This document shows positions 42,569-50,858 of a stretch of DNA of 53,850 nt, one piece after another (the stretch's first letter is position 1; each line of letters opens with the position of its first letter). The stretch covers positions 1 through 53,850 of the forward strand of contig JAYUKY010000043.1 in the NCBI GenBank assembly GCA_043764015.1, in the 5' to 3' direction. The position numbers were made by a program, and so were the translations under genes. This DNA is from JANYGM01 sp043764015. GTDB lineage: Bacteria > Bacteroidota > Bacteroidia > Cytophagales > Thermonemataceae. The notes below the pieces were generated by a model. The model had not been told where the DNA came from and made no database searches. It saw nothing but the letters and a program-made list of their open reading frames with translations.

Positions 42569-43842
42569 TTTTTTAGAACTATTACTTTTTCATATTCAAT
42601 TTTTCCTCCATTCCCATTTCTAGGTATTGAAGTTCTATGGTCTTTAATTTTATATTCGTAAAAATTAGTCCATTCAAAACCAACTTCTTGCCCCAATTGT
42701 GCAATAATACTATGTGTAGGAATAACTATACCTTTTACTACATTATCTCCAATAATTAAATGATAAAAAGCGTTTGGTTTTAATATTTTGTACACGCATT
42801 GCAAATTGGTGTACATATCTTCAAAATATGCGGCTAGTGCCTTAGCTTTAATTTTATCTTGTAAATATATTGCATCAAAATAAATATTGATTTTCTCCAT
42901 AACAATCTCTGATACGGGTCTTTTACCTCTTGTGGAATAACCAACTTGATTATTTCTTATTACTGGTAAAAGAGCATTATTGATGCAGTCCACCCAAGAA
43001 CTTTCTATTTTTATACAATGTGTATAATCAAAAGCGTTTGCATATGGTGGTGAAGTAATAGCAACATCAATTATATTGCCTTCACTATTAAAATCAGTAG
43101 CATCATTTCCTATCCAATTTATTGTATTACTTTGATAATCAGTATATTCAGAAAAATCTTGTATGGCTTGAAAATGTACTTTAAAAGATTTAATAAAAGT
43201 TTCATTCACTTGACTTGGTACTTTTGCAAATTTTTTAGATATATATGGTTTCGTTGATTGCCTTTCCATTTTAGAACAAGGCTTAATAATATCCGCAAAT
43301 GTAATTTTCAAGAAATCTAAATCATTTTTATTTTTTGCAAGACTATAAACTGCCTTTTTTAGCTGCAATAACTGTTTAAAAGTTTCATCATCAAACCAAT
43401 ACCTAATATTAGTGAGTTCTGGTATATATTTTTCATCAATATCAAAATCTCGCCAATTATTTATGATTTGGCTATAAGTACTTTCAAGTTGTATAAGCTC
43501 TTCAAAATTATACACAGTAGTAGATACTTTTGCAATTAAACGTGCAAAAGTATCTACTTCAACCCCAAAAATCTGCATACCTTGTAAAGCTGTTTCTACA
43601 GCAGTTGTACCAGAACCCATAAAACAATCTAATACTTTTATATCTGAAGGATTATTGTATTGCTCTTTTAATTCTTGTAATATGCTTCTTGGAACAGTAC
43701 AAATACTACGTGCAGGATAACGGTTGTATATTCTGTGGGTATATTGCTTGATTTTGCGTATGTTTGGGAACTCAATAAGTTCGCCAAATTGCAATTGTGA
43801 GGGCAAGTAAAAACTGCTAATTTCCTCTTTAATAAGTTCCAT
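42565..43842 (-). CDS. DNA amino-methyltransferase (second of the pair)
   Basis: The SAM-binding motif I DCFMGSGTT is at 72-80, followed by VEVD at 94-97. The catalytic TSPPY is at 263-267 in AITSPPYANAFDY, which marks an amino (m4C or m6A) enzyme, not a C5-cytosine one. Motif I precedes the catalytic motif by ~185 residues, an alpha-like order with the target-recognition region probably between them. It is a paralogue of the upstream methyltransferase. Length is 425 residues. Confidence 0.9.
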   Translation of the reverse strand: MELIKEEISSFYLPSQLQFGELIEFPNIRKIKQYTHRIYNRYPARSICTVPRSILQELKEQYNNPSDIKVLDCFMGSGTTAVETALQGMQIFGVEVDTFARLIAKVSTTVYNFEELIQLESTYSQIINNWRDFDIDEKYIPELTNIRYWFDDETFKQLLQLKKAVYSLAKNKNDLDFLKITFADIIKPCSKMERQSTKPYISKKFAKVPSQVNETFIKSFKVHFQAIQDFSEYTDYQSNTINWIGNDATDFNSEGNIIDVAITSPPYANAFDYTHCIKIESSWVDCINNALLPVIRNNQVGYSTRGKRPVSEIVMEKINIYFDAIYLQDKIKAKALAAYFEDMYTNLQCVYKILKPNAFYHLIIGDNVVKGIVIPTHSIIAQLGQEVGFEWTNFYEYKIKDHRTSIPRNGNGGKIEYEKVIVLKK

Positions 43843-43848
43843 TTTGAA

Positions 43849-45255
43849 TTATATTTTTCTTAAAACTACCAAACTCTCTCTTAAATATTCTTTGTTCTCA
43901 ACCTTTATAAGTTGTTGTGATGATGTTGTAAGTTTACGGTAAACCTCTATTTTTTCTACTTTGTAGCCTATCCGTTCTCCAATTTCGCAAAGTAATAAAT
44001 CAGTAGCTATTGGAATACCGTCATAAACAGAATTTCCTACAACTAAACCTACAGGCGTACCATCTTCTAATATTGGAAATAAATTTTCTAATATTTGCCC
44101 CATATCCTTAAAATAACCACACAGCATAGCAGGTATTTTATTAGACCATAATTTTTGTGCGCTTAAATAGGGGAATATTATTTCGTTCACAATTTTACTT
44201 CCTTTATCTCCAAATCTCTCTTTCCAGCTTGCATGTACGTGGCTACGCACAGACATATACCTAAAATCTTTTTGGGAAGTAGGATTTGTAAAAAAATCTC
44301 CTAACCAAAGTTCAGATAAATAGACTTTGCTATAATCAAAACAATTAGCATACGGTGGTGATGTCAAAACAGCATTAAATGTATTGCCCTCAAAATTACT
44401 ATTTTCTAGTGAATTTTTTAAATGAAATGTTGTAACATTTTGTATAGGACTTTTTTTAATGTCATCTAACAATAATTTTAAAAATGTAACTACATATTCT
44501 TTAAAAGATTCTGTACTGGTAAAAGTCTGTATTTTAGTAAGGTTGGTTTTTCTCTTAACACCATTACCATCTTTGCGGTGTGTAGATAACGGTTCTATAA
44601 TTCTTAAAAATACCAATTTGAATAATGCTTGATAAGGGTCTTCTAATTGTGTATAAAAATACTTCAATTTTAATAGCCATTCTATATTTCTTTCTGAAAA
44701 ATAAGAAACAACAGTTTTATTATCTGGTTTTTCTAGTGAAAAATCCAGTGTTGCGTTTGAAAAATCTTCAATTATTGATATAAATTTGCTTTGCTCTTCT
44801 AAATCTAAACTAATAGATTTAGTTTTAGCAATAAAGTTAGATAATGGATTAACATCAAAACCAACCCCTTCAAATCCCATTAAGCCAGCTTGTAATACTG
44901 TTGTTCCTACACCTGAAAATACATCTAGGATTTTGATGTTTCTTTTATCTGTAAAACGGTTAATAAAAGATTCTACAAATAGTGGAGAAAAACCTTCTTT
45001 ATATGGAAACCACCTATGTCTTTCTAATTGCATTGACTGCTTAAAATTTACTGGTGTTTCTTGTTTATCTTGAAAAAATTTATAGTCTATAAAGGTCTTA
45101 TCTTCTATTTTTTTATATTCATACAACAGTTTTTCAATATGATTTTTACGCTCATTAGTGCTATTTTCTATATTTATTATTTGTTTAGCAATAAAAGCAT
45201 CTTTCATCTGCACATCTTCCAAGCCCACAAGCAATTCATTTTCAACGTGTATCAT
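43849..45255 (-). CDS. DNA amino-methyltransferase (first of the pair)
   Basis: Motif I DVFSGVGTT is at 111-119 with GFDVNP at 132-137, and the catalytic TSPPY at 298-302 in VLTSPPYANCFDY. The layout matches its neighbour 6 nt downstream, so the two probably methylate the two strands of an asymmetric site. The first ~70 residues are an extra helical segment. It is the first gene of the operon. I found no convincing consensus promoter upstream. Confidence 0.9.
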   Translation of the reverse strand: MIHVENELLVGLEDVQMKDAFIAKQIINIENSTNERKNHIEKLLYEYKKIEDKTFIDYKFFQDKQETPVNFKQSMQLERHRWFPYKEGFSPLFVESFINRFTDKRNIKILDVFSGVGTTVLQAGLMGFEGVGFDVNPLSNFIAKTKSISLDLEEQSKFISIIEDFSNATLDFSLEKPDNKTVVSYFSERNIEWLLKLKYFYTQLEDPYQALFKLVFLRIIEPLSTHRKDGNGVKRKTNLTKIQTFTSTESFKEYVVTFLKLLLDDIKKSPIQNVTTFHLKNSLENSNFEGNTFNAVLTSPPYANCFDYSKVYLSELWLGDFFTNPTSQKDFRYMSVRSHVHASWKERFGDKGSKIVNEIIFPYLSAQKLWSNKIPAMLCGYFKDMGQILENLFPILEDGTPVGLVVGNSVYDGIPIATDLLLCEIGERIGYKVEKIEVYRKLTTSSQQLIKVENKEYLRESLVVLRKI

Positions 45256-45374
45256 TTTATTTATTATTTATTTGATGCTAATTGCATTTCCAAAGCACGA
45301 AAATACAAAAAAAACACTACAAATCAAAGTATAAAACTTTTATTTGTGTGCTTGTTTTGTGTAATCCTTACTAA

Positions 45375-45608
45375 TTATTTTCCTTCTTTTTTAATTTGCT
45401 CTTCTATTTTGGTGATTTTTTTATCCAAAAATACCACATAACCCAAAAATCCTAGCAAAATAGTTCCCAAAACCGCCACTACAACATATATTTTACCATC
45501 TTGCACCAAAACTTGTTCTGCTGCATTATATTGTTGCGCCTGCAAACTCGTCAGAGAATTTGTAAGAAAAATAATCATTAAAAGAAAAGAAAACAGGTAT
45601 TTTTTCAT
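45375..45608 (-). CDS. CcmD-like small membrane protein
   Basis: The 77-residue protein has a signal-peptide-like start (FSFLLMIIFLTNSLTSLQAQ), a short periplasmic piece and one membrane helix (VVVAVLGTILLGFLGYVVF) followed by a charged coiled tail. This is the Bacteroidota CcmD-family pattern, linked with cytochrome c maturation. Other ccm genes are not nearby, which is unusual. It is divergent from hutH. Confidence 0.75.
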   Translation of the reverse strand: MKKYLFSFLLMIIFLTNSLTSLQAQQYNAAEQVLVQDGKIYVVVAVLGTILLGFLGYVVFLDKKITKIEEQIKKEGK

Positions 45609-45670
45609 TTTTTATCTTAATTTTATGTTTTGAAATCAACTTATAAATAACTCTTGTAGGGTTTAATGCC

Positions 45671-45694
45671 GTTGTTTGTGTCCTCACAAACGAC
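45671..45694. repeat. Hairpin in the CcmD-hutH divergent gap
   Basis: A 10-bp stem (GTTGTTTGTG / CACAAACGAC, one G-T pair) with the loop TCCT. It belongs to the palindromic words common in this genome. A possible minus-strand -7 box (TATATTTG, 45705-45712) lies next to it. Confidence 0.6.
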
Positions 45695-45733
45695 AACTTT
45701 TTTGCAAATATAACTAAAATATAACCAAACTAA

Positions 45734-47473
45734 ATGAAAAATATTGTTCTTAACGGTCAAAAATTAACTATTTCAGAAGTAATTTCTGTTGCTTATCATT
45801 ATCATCACGTAGAAATAGACAAAAACGCCCTCAAAGCAGTCAGAAAAAGCCGTAATTATGTGGAGCAACTTGTTCAAAATCAAGAAGTTGTTTATGGCAT
45901 TACCACAGGTTTTGGCTCAAATGCCTCAAAAGTCATTACAGACTACGAGGAGGCTCGTTTGATGCAAAGAAATCTTTTGCTTTCTCACGCTTGCGGTGTG
46001 GGCAAACCCTTTGAAACGCCCATTGTACGTGCTATTATGCTTATTCGTCTGAATACGCTTTTGGCGGGCTTTTCTGGTGCGAGAGAAGAAACTATTACAC
46101 TTCTCAAAAATCTTATCAATGAGAAAATTCACCCAATAATTCCCTCACAAGGCTCTGTGGGCGCAAGTGGCGACCTTTGTCCTCTTTCTCACATGGCACT
46201 CGTGCTGATAGGTGAAGGGCTTGCAGAAGTTGATGGAAAAGAAATTACTGGTGCTAAAGCCCTGATTAGTAGAAAATTAGAAAAAATAGAACTCCAACAC
46301 AAAGAAGGAATTGCTTTGCTGAATGGCACAAGCGTAATGACCGCTTTGGGCGCAATAGGCGTATATGAAGGAGAAAAACTGTTGGATTTGTGCGTTTTGT
46401 CATCTTCTATGATGTTTGAGGCACTTTGCGCAAGAGAACAAGCATTTTTTCCACAAGTTCACGAGGTACGTAGGCACACAGGACAACAAGAAATTGCTAA
46501 AAAAGTACGTCAAAACCTTGAAAAATCAACTTTTTTTGGAATAAAAGCCAAAGATATTTTAGCGCATTTCCCTGAAAATCTTATCAAAAATCTGCCAAGT
46601 GACAAAGATAATAACCAAAATGGTAGTCAAAATAATCTGCAACAACAAATAAAAGACCTTCAAAATGGTAAGATTTTAAAGATTTCTGATGATATTTTTA
46701 GGTATCTTCCAAAAGAAGAAAATACGCCAAAATGGCTCACTTGGGCAACTATTTTGCGTTTTGCAGACAAAAAAATAACGCCACAAGATGCCTATTCTGT
46801 ACGCTGCACGCCACAAGTAATGGGCGCAAGTCTGGCTGCAATAGAACATACCAAAAATGCCATTGAAAATGAATTAAATGCTGTTGTGGACAATCCTATT
46901 ATTTTTGTGGAGGAGGATTTGGTACTTTCTGCAGGTAATTTTCACGGACAACCTGTTGCTTTGCCTTTGGATTATCTGAAACTTGCTTTTGCAGAAATAG
47001 GCAATCTCGCTGAACGTCAGATAAATAAACTCGTTGATGAGGCTACAAACGACTGTTTGCCTGCTTTTTTGTCGGAAGATGAAAGTGGCATTATGTCTGC
47101 GCTGATGATACCACAATATGCGGCGGCAAGTTTGGTTTCTGAAAATAAAGTGCTTGTACACCCTGCTAGTGCAGATTCTATCCCGACTTGTGCTAACCAA
47201 GAAGACCACGTAAGTATGGGAACTATTGGCGGCAGGCAGGCTCTAGAAATTTTGGAAAATGTACGCAAAATAGTAGCTATTTTGATGCTTACGGCAACAC
47301 AAGCCATTGATATACGCACTAAACAACTCAAAAAAGCAAAAGTGGCAACACAAATGGGCAAAGAAACCAAAAAGTTATATGATAAAATCAGAAAGAAAGT
47401 GTCTTTTGTGGATAAAGACAGGTTTTTATACGAAGATTTGAAAGTTCTTTTAGACGAATGGAAAGACTTTTAA
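45734..47473 (+). CDS. hutH: Histidine ammonia-lyase (HAL/PAL family) with an insert
   Basis: HutH deaminates L-histidine to urocanate. The MIO-forming Ala-Ser-Gly is at 144-146 within SVGASGDLCPLSHMAL, catalytic Tyr54 is in YGITTGFG, and VRCTPQVMGAS and NFHGQPVALPLD are conserved. At 579 residues it is longer than the usual ~500; most of the excess is a polar, Asn/Gln-rich insert at about 280-345 before the QDAYSVRC segment. Because no hutU, hutI or hutG gene is present, tyrosine or phenylalanine as substrate cannot be excluded. Confidence 0.9.
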   Translation: MKNIVLNGQKLTISEVISVAYHYHHVEIDKNALKAVRKSRNYVEQLVQNQEVVYGITTGFGSNASKVITDYEEARLMQRNLLLSHACGVGKPFETPIVRAIMLIRLNTLLAGFSGAREETITLLKNLINEKIHPIIPSQGSVGASGDLCPLSHMALVLIGEGLAEVDGKEITGAKALISRKLEKIELQHKEGIALLNGTSVMTALGAIGVYEGEKLLDLCVLSSSMMFEALCAREQAFFPQVHEVRRHTGQQEIAKKVRQNLEKSTFFGIKAKDILAHFPENLIKNLPSDKDNNQNGSQNNLQQQIKDLQNGKILKISDDIFRYLPKEENTPKWLTWATILRFADKKITPQDAYSVRCTPQVMGASLAAIEHTKNAIENELNAVVDNPIIFVEEDLVLSAGNFHGQPVALPLDYLKLAFAEIGNLAERQINKLVDEATNDCLPAFLSEDESGIMSALMIPQYAAASLVSENKVLVHPASADSIPTCANQEDHVSMGTIGGRQALEILENVRKIVAILMLTATQAIDIRTKQLKKAKVATQMGKETKKLYDKIRKKVSFVDKDRFLYEDLKVLLDEWKDF

Positions 47474-47475
47474 AA

Positions 47476-47503
47476 TGTGAGGCGTGAGGTGTGAAGTATT
47501 TTT
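47476..47503. repeat. Heptad array downstream of hutH
   Basis: TGTGAGG, CGTGAGG, TGTGAAG, TATTTTT, starting 3 nt after the hutH stop. The next gene is convergent, so this array does not precede a start codon. Confidence 0.8.
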
Positions 47504-47526
47504 TGAGGTAGAAGAATATATTTTCC

Positions 47527-48129
47527 TTACATTTCACAATACATTACATCAGAGCGTAAAACATACTTTGTTCCGCTTTTGATTGCACTTCCTTCGTGTT
47601 TTACCTCGTGAATAAAACACAAAGCTGTGCCAGTTTTAGGAATTATTTGGAGATTATCAAAAGTGGTTTCTCCCCCTTCAAAATCATCATTGAGGTAAAT
47701 CATAAACGTGATGCGGCTTTGCTCTTGCGCATTTCTAGTAAATCTGCCGTCAATATGTCGCTTAAAACGCTGACCAATTTCGTATTTATAAAACCTAAAT
47801 TGCTCATTGATGCCGTTTTGAATAACTTTTTTGCTATTATTTTCTGTTTCACTATCAAGATTTTGCGGACAAAAAGGCGCAAGTTTTAGCCACAAATCAG
47901 CGGCAAGTTGTGCGTCTTCATACAAAAGTCTTTCGTTATTCCGAAGTCCTTTCATCATTTTTGCACCTTCCGCAAAACTTACTTCCGCCTCTGAATAACC
48001 AATATTTTCACTAAAAATAATAAAATCTTCACATTCTTTTTGGGTGAGAAAATTGTCAATAGTCCAAATTTGAGGTGTATGTTGAGTAAGTTGCATAAAT
48101 CTTTTTAGTTGATTTCCTTTTAAATGCAA
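47527..48129 (-). CDS. Prolyl-4-hydroxylase-like 2OG/Fe(II) dioxygenase
   Basis: The 200-residue protein shows the double-stranded helix core of prolyl-hydroxylase-like enzymes: His and Asp of RFKRHIDGRF, FEGGETTF, and the distal His and basic residue in HEVKHEGSAIKSGTKYVLRSDVMY. The substrate is unknown. The start is ambiguous: the ATG at 48129 lies 3 nt after the upstream DUF423 gene, and an internal ATG at 48096 is also possible. It is probably co-transcribed with the DUF423 and RRM genes. Confidence 0.88.
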   Translation of the reverse strand: MHLKGNQLKRFMQLTQHTPQIWTIDNFLTQKECEDFIIFSENIGYSEAEVSFAEGAKMMKGLRNNERLLYEDAQLAADLWLKLAPFCPQNLDSETENNSKKVIQNGINEQFRFYKYEIGQRFKRHIDGRFTRNAQEQSRITFMIYLNDDFEGGETTFDNLQIIPKTGTALCFIHEVKHEGSAIKSGTKYVLRSDVMYCEM

Positions 48130-48132
48130 AGA

Positions 48133-48558
48133 TTATTTATAAAATTCATCATAAATAGATTTTCCTATCAAAAACCAGCCAATTAGCAAAAAAATGCCTC
48201 CTATGGGCGCAACCGCACCTAACAAACCTACGCCTGTGAGTGCAAGCGCATAAAGTGAACCACAAAAAAGCAAAAGTCCGTAAAATATGGCACAAGAAGC
48301 ATAAGAAAGCCATTTTGCCTTAATATGAAACTGCAAAATACCAATCAAAAGCAACAAAAAACTATGATAAAAATGATATTTTGAGGCAGTTTCAAAAACT
48401 TCAGGCTTTCCTATCAAAAGTAAGTGTGCTTTCAAAGCGTGTGCGCCAAAAGCTCCAACAGCCACAGCTAAAAAACCTGAAATTGAAGCAATTATTAAGG
48501 TTTTTTTCTGTGAGAAAAGCATTTTTTCAAACGGAGTTTTTATGAGATTTTTATTCAC
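48133..48558 (-). CDS. DUF423 family membrane protein
   Basis: This 141-residue, four-helix inner-membrane protein has the family signature GFLAVAVGAFGAHALK and a closing GGIFLLIGWFLIGKS. The function of the family (YgdD/YwdK) is not known. The ATG could be 48558 or the codon for Met13 at 48522. It lies 6 nt after the RRM gene and 3 nt before the dioxygenase gene. Confidence 0.9.
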   Translation of the reverse strand: MNKNLIKTPFEKMLFSQKKTLIIASISGFLAVAVGAFGAHALKAHLLLIGKPEVFETASKYHFYHSFLLLLIGILQFHIKAKWLSYASCAIFYGLLLFCGSLYALALTGVGLLGAVAPIGGIFLLIGWFLIGKSIYDEFYK

Positions 48559-48564
48559 TTCCTA

Positions 48565-48927
48565 CTAATGTTTTTTCTTGAATTTGAACGTGTCATCATC
48601 ATCATTTCTTTTGCGTGGTACATTTTTGATGACTTTTCTAGCCGTAGAAGCCTTATAAACATCTTTTCCAGTAGATTTTATTTCTACTTTGGGGTCAGAT
48701 TTGCTCACTTCAAGTTCTCTACCTTCCAAATCAGAGCCATTAAGGGCTTTTATGGCGGCAAGTGCCTGCTCATCATTGGGCATCGTGACGAAGCCAAAGC
48801 CTTTGTTTTGCCTCGTAATCTTATGAATAATAATTTTTACAGATTCAACGTCTCCATAAGGCTCAAACAATGCTGCGAGCTGATTTTCTTTTAGTTTGAA
48901 AGGCAAACTACCTACGTATATATCCAT
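48565..48927 (-). CDS. RRM-domain RNA-binding protein
   Basis: The 120-residue protein has one RNA-recognition motif (residues ~1-80) with RNP2 IYVGSL and RNP1 KGFGFVTM, then a basic, Asp-containing tail (PRKRNDDDDTFKFKKKH). It belongs to the small RRM proteins of Bacteroidota and cyanobacteria that bind single-stranded RNA. The ATG at 48927 is used; a start at 48966 would translate the heptad array (PPHTSH). It is probably first in a three-gene operon. Confidence 0.95.
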   Translation of the reverse strand: MDIYVGSLPFKLKENQLAALFEPYGDVESVKIIIHKITRQNKGFGFVTMPNDEQALAAIKALNGSDLEGRELEVSKSDPKVEIKSTGKDVYKASTARKVIKNVPRKRNDDDDTFKFKKKH

Positions 48928-48932
48928 TTTTT

Positions 48933-48960
48933 GAAGTGTGAAATGTGAGGTGTGAGGTGG
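48933..48960. repeat. Heptad array upstream of the RRM gene
   Basis: GAAGTGT, GAAATGT, GAGGTGT, GAGGTGG on the plus strand. In gene orientation it ends 5 nt before the ATG at 48927. Confidence 0.88.
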
Positions 48961-49015
48961 ATACATCTGTAAACAATATATTCATCTCACACTTTATGGC
49001 TCAAAGTCTAAAAAG

Positions 49016-49513
49016 TTATTCCCAGATAGAATATTTTTGTATATAAAATCTTCTTAAAATAAAAACAATCCAAGCTATAATCACTACGACAATTAGTAGC
49101 AAATAAGGCAATAAATTTATTCCAGAAATGCCTGCAAGGTCGTTTATTTTATATATTTTGAATAAAATCAAACAAATAAGGGCATTAAAAACTGCCATCA
49201 GACTATATGCCCAACTCTGTATTACATAGAAAAAAGCTACACGACTTTCATTATTTTCTAACCAAAAATCACGTTTTGGCATCTGAAATTTTTGCGCAGG
49301 AATTGCATTAAAATATTTTACAAAAATAGTCAAAAACAAATTTATAAGTATCACAAAAGCTGCCATAGCATAAAAAAAGTGGGATTTATCCATTTTCCCA
49401 ATGGCATCAATACCAAAAGCCATATCTTCTGGCACGGAATTATATACACCCAACACAAAAACGACAAAAACCAATATTGAAAAATTTTTCAAAAAAGTTA
49501 TCATTAAATCCAT
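49016..49513 (-). CDS. Four-helix membrane protein of unknown function
   Basis: The 165-residue protein has hydrophobic segments at about 6-24, 46-66, 94-118 and 130-152, with a conserved-looking loop (PAQKFQMPKRDFWLENNESR) between the second and third. I do not recognise the family. It is transcribed alone on the minus strand, just upstream of the RRM operon. Confidence 0.75.
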   Translation of the reverse strand: MDLMITFLKNFSILVFVVFVLGVYNSVPEDMAFGIDAIGKMDKSHFFYAMAAFVILINLFLTIFVKYFNAIPAQKFQMPKRDFWLENNESRVAFFYVIQSWAYSLMAVFNALICLILFKIYKINDLAGISGINLLPYLLLIVVVIIAWIVFILRRFYIQKYSIWE

Positions 49514-49665
49514 AAAATATCTCTAAAAATTTGTTTATTATTACTTTACTGCAAATATAACTGTTTTTTTGAAATTCTGTTTAACTTTGCTACCATTTCT
49601 ACACAAATAATAAAGGTATACCGTTATGTGCAAGGTAAAAATAAACTACAAATTAAGTTTTGTAG

Positions 49666-49733
49666 GATTTTTTTTATTGCTTTCTCCCTTCCAAAAGATG
49701 TGAATAATGTAATTTTTCTACAAAATCCTATAA
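49666..49733. repeat. Imperfect inverted repeat in the gap before the DnaJ gene
   Basis: GTAGGATTTTT and its partial inverse AAAATCCTATA are separated by about 40 nt. The 307-bp gap is otherwise AT-rich and holds two -7-like boxes (TAACTTTG, 49582; TAGATTTG, 49755) without well-spaced TTG elements. Confidence 0.4.
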
Positions 49734-49820
49734 TTTTATTATTTGTTTTATGAGTAGATTTGCTTTTTGCATTGATGCTTTTTGATGGATTTTTTTCTAA
49801 CTTTCAATTACTCAAATTCT

Positions 49821-50735
49821 ATGGAAATTATTGATTATTATAAGGTTTTAGGACTTGATAAAACCGCTTCTGAAGAAGATATAAAGAAAACTTACCGCAA
49901 ACTTGCACGCAAAATGCACCCAGATATCAACCCAAATGATAAAGATGCACAAAAGAAATTCCAACAAATAAATGAAGCTAATCAGGTTTTAAGTGACCCC
50001 GACAAACGCAAAAAATACGACAGATACGGCAAAGATTGGGAGCATTCGGAGCAATTTGAGGCGCAACAAGCACAACAAAAAGCCCAACAACAAGCATACC
50101 AAAAAGCACGACAACAAAATCAATATAGTAATCAAAATAATCAGCCATTTGGAGGTGAGGAAAGTGATTTTTCTAGCTTTTTTGAGTCTATGTTTGCTAA
50201 TGAAAACCGCACTAGACAAACACAACAAAAAGGACAAGATTATAATGCAGAAATAAAACTTAATTTGATTGATGCAATGGAAACGCACAAGCAAACTATC
50301 ACGGTCAATGGCAAAAATATCCGTATTACAATACCCGCAGGCATAGAAAATGAGCAAAAAATAAAACTCGCAGGACACGGTGGCGCAGGCGCAAACAACG
50401 CTCCAGCAGGAGATTTGTATATTACTTTTTCTATTGCAAATCACCCAGATTTTAAACGTGTGGGAAATGATTTGTTTGCAGTGATTACCATTGATTTATA
50501 TACAGCTATGCTTGGTGGTGAAACTATTTTAGAAACCTTAACAGGAAAAATAAAACTCAAAGTTGCGCCAGAAACACAACCAAATACGAAAATAAGACTA
50601 AAAGGAAAAGGGTTTCCTATTTATAAAAAAGACAATGAAAACGGAGATTTGTATGTAACTTATGAAGTTAAACTACCAACTAATCTCACAGAAGCACAAA
50701 AAACGCTTTTTACAGAACTCGCCAAACTAAAATAA
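49821..50735 (+). CDS. CbpA-like DnaJ co-chaperone
   Basis: A J domain (residues 1-68) with His33-Pro34-Asp35, then a Gln-rich linker (QQAQQKAQQQAYQKARQQ), then the DnaJ C-terminal substrate-binding domains (residues ~140-300). The cysteine zinc-finger of full DnaJ is missing, so this is the CbpA type. It should stimulate DnaK ATPase. The ATG at 49821 is chosen since MEIIDYYKVLG is the canonical start; the ATG at 49782 adds 13 non-conserved residues. Confidence 0.94.
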   Translation: MEIIDYYKVLGLDKTASEEDIKKTYRKLARKMHPDINPNDKDAQKKFQQINEANQVLSDPDKRKKYDRYGKDWEHSEQFEAQQAQQKAQQQAYQKARQQNQYSNQNNQPFGGEESDFSSFFESMFANENRTRQTQQKGQDYNAEIKLNLIDAMETHKQTITVNGKNIRITIPAGIENEQKIKLAGHGGAGANNAPAGDLYITFSIANHPDFKRVGNDLFAVITIDLYTAMLGGETILETLTGKIKLKVAPETQPNTKIRLKGKGFPIYKKDNENGDLYVTYEVKLPTNLTEAQKTLFTELAKLK

Positions 50736-50858
50736 GTAACAGAATTGGGAAAATAAAAAATAGGTGGTAATCACTTTTTATGTTGATGACATTTTATTTT
50801 AAAATAAATTGGTTTATATTTACAATTTATTTGCTTATAATTTTCAAATACTTTCCCA

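Noticed and set aside
39027..45255. Type IV (methyl-dependent) McrBC system
   Set aside because: Two methyltransferase genes in the same operon would mark the host for cleavage, and the McrB-like protein lacks the methyl-binding N-terminal domain.
10525..48960. Heptad arrays as CRISPR-like or operator arrays
   Set aside because: There are no spacers, the unit length is only 7 bp, and unit sequences differ between arrays. A single DNA-binding site is not supported.
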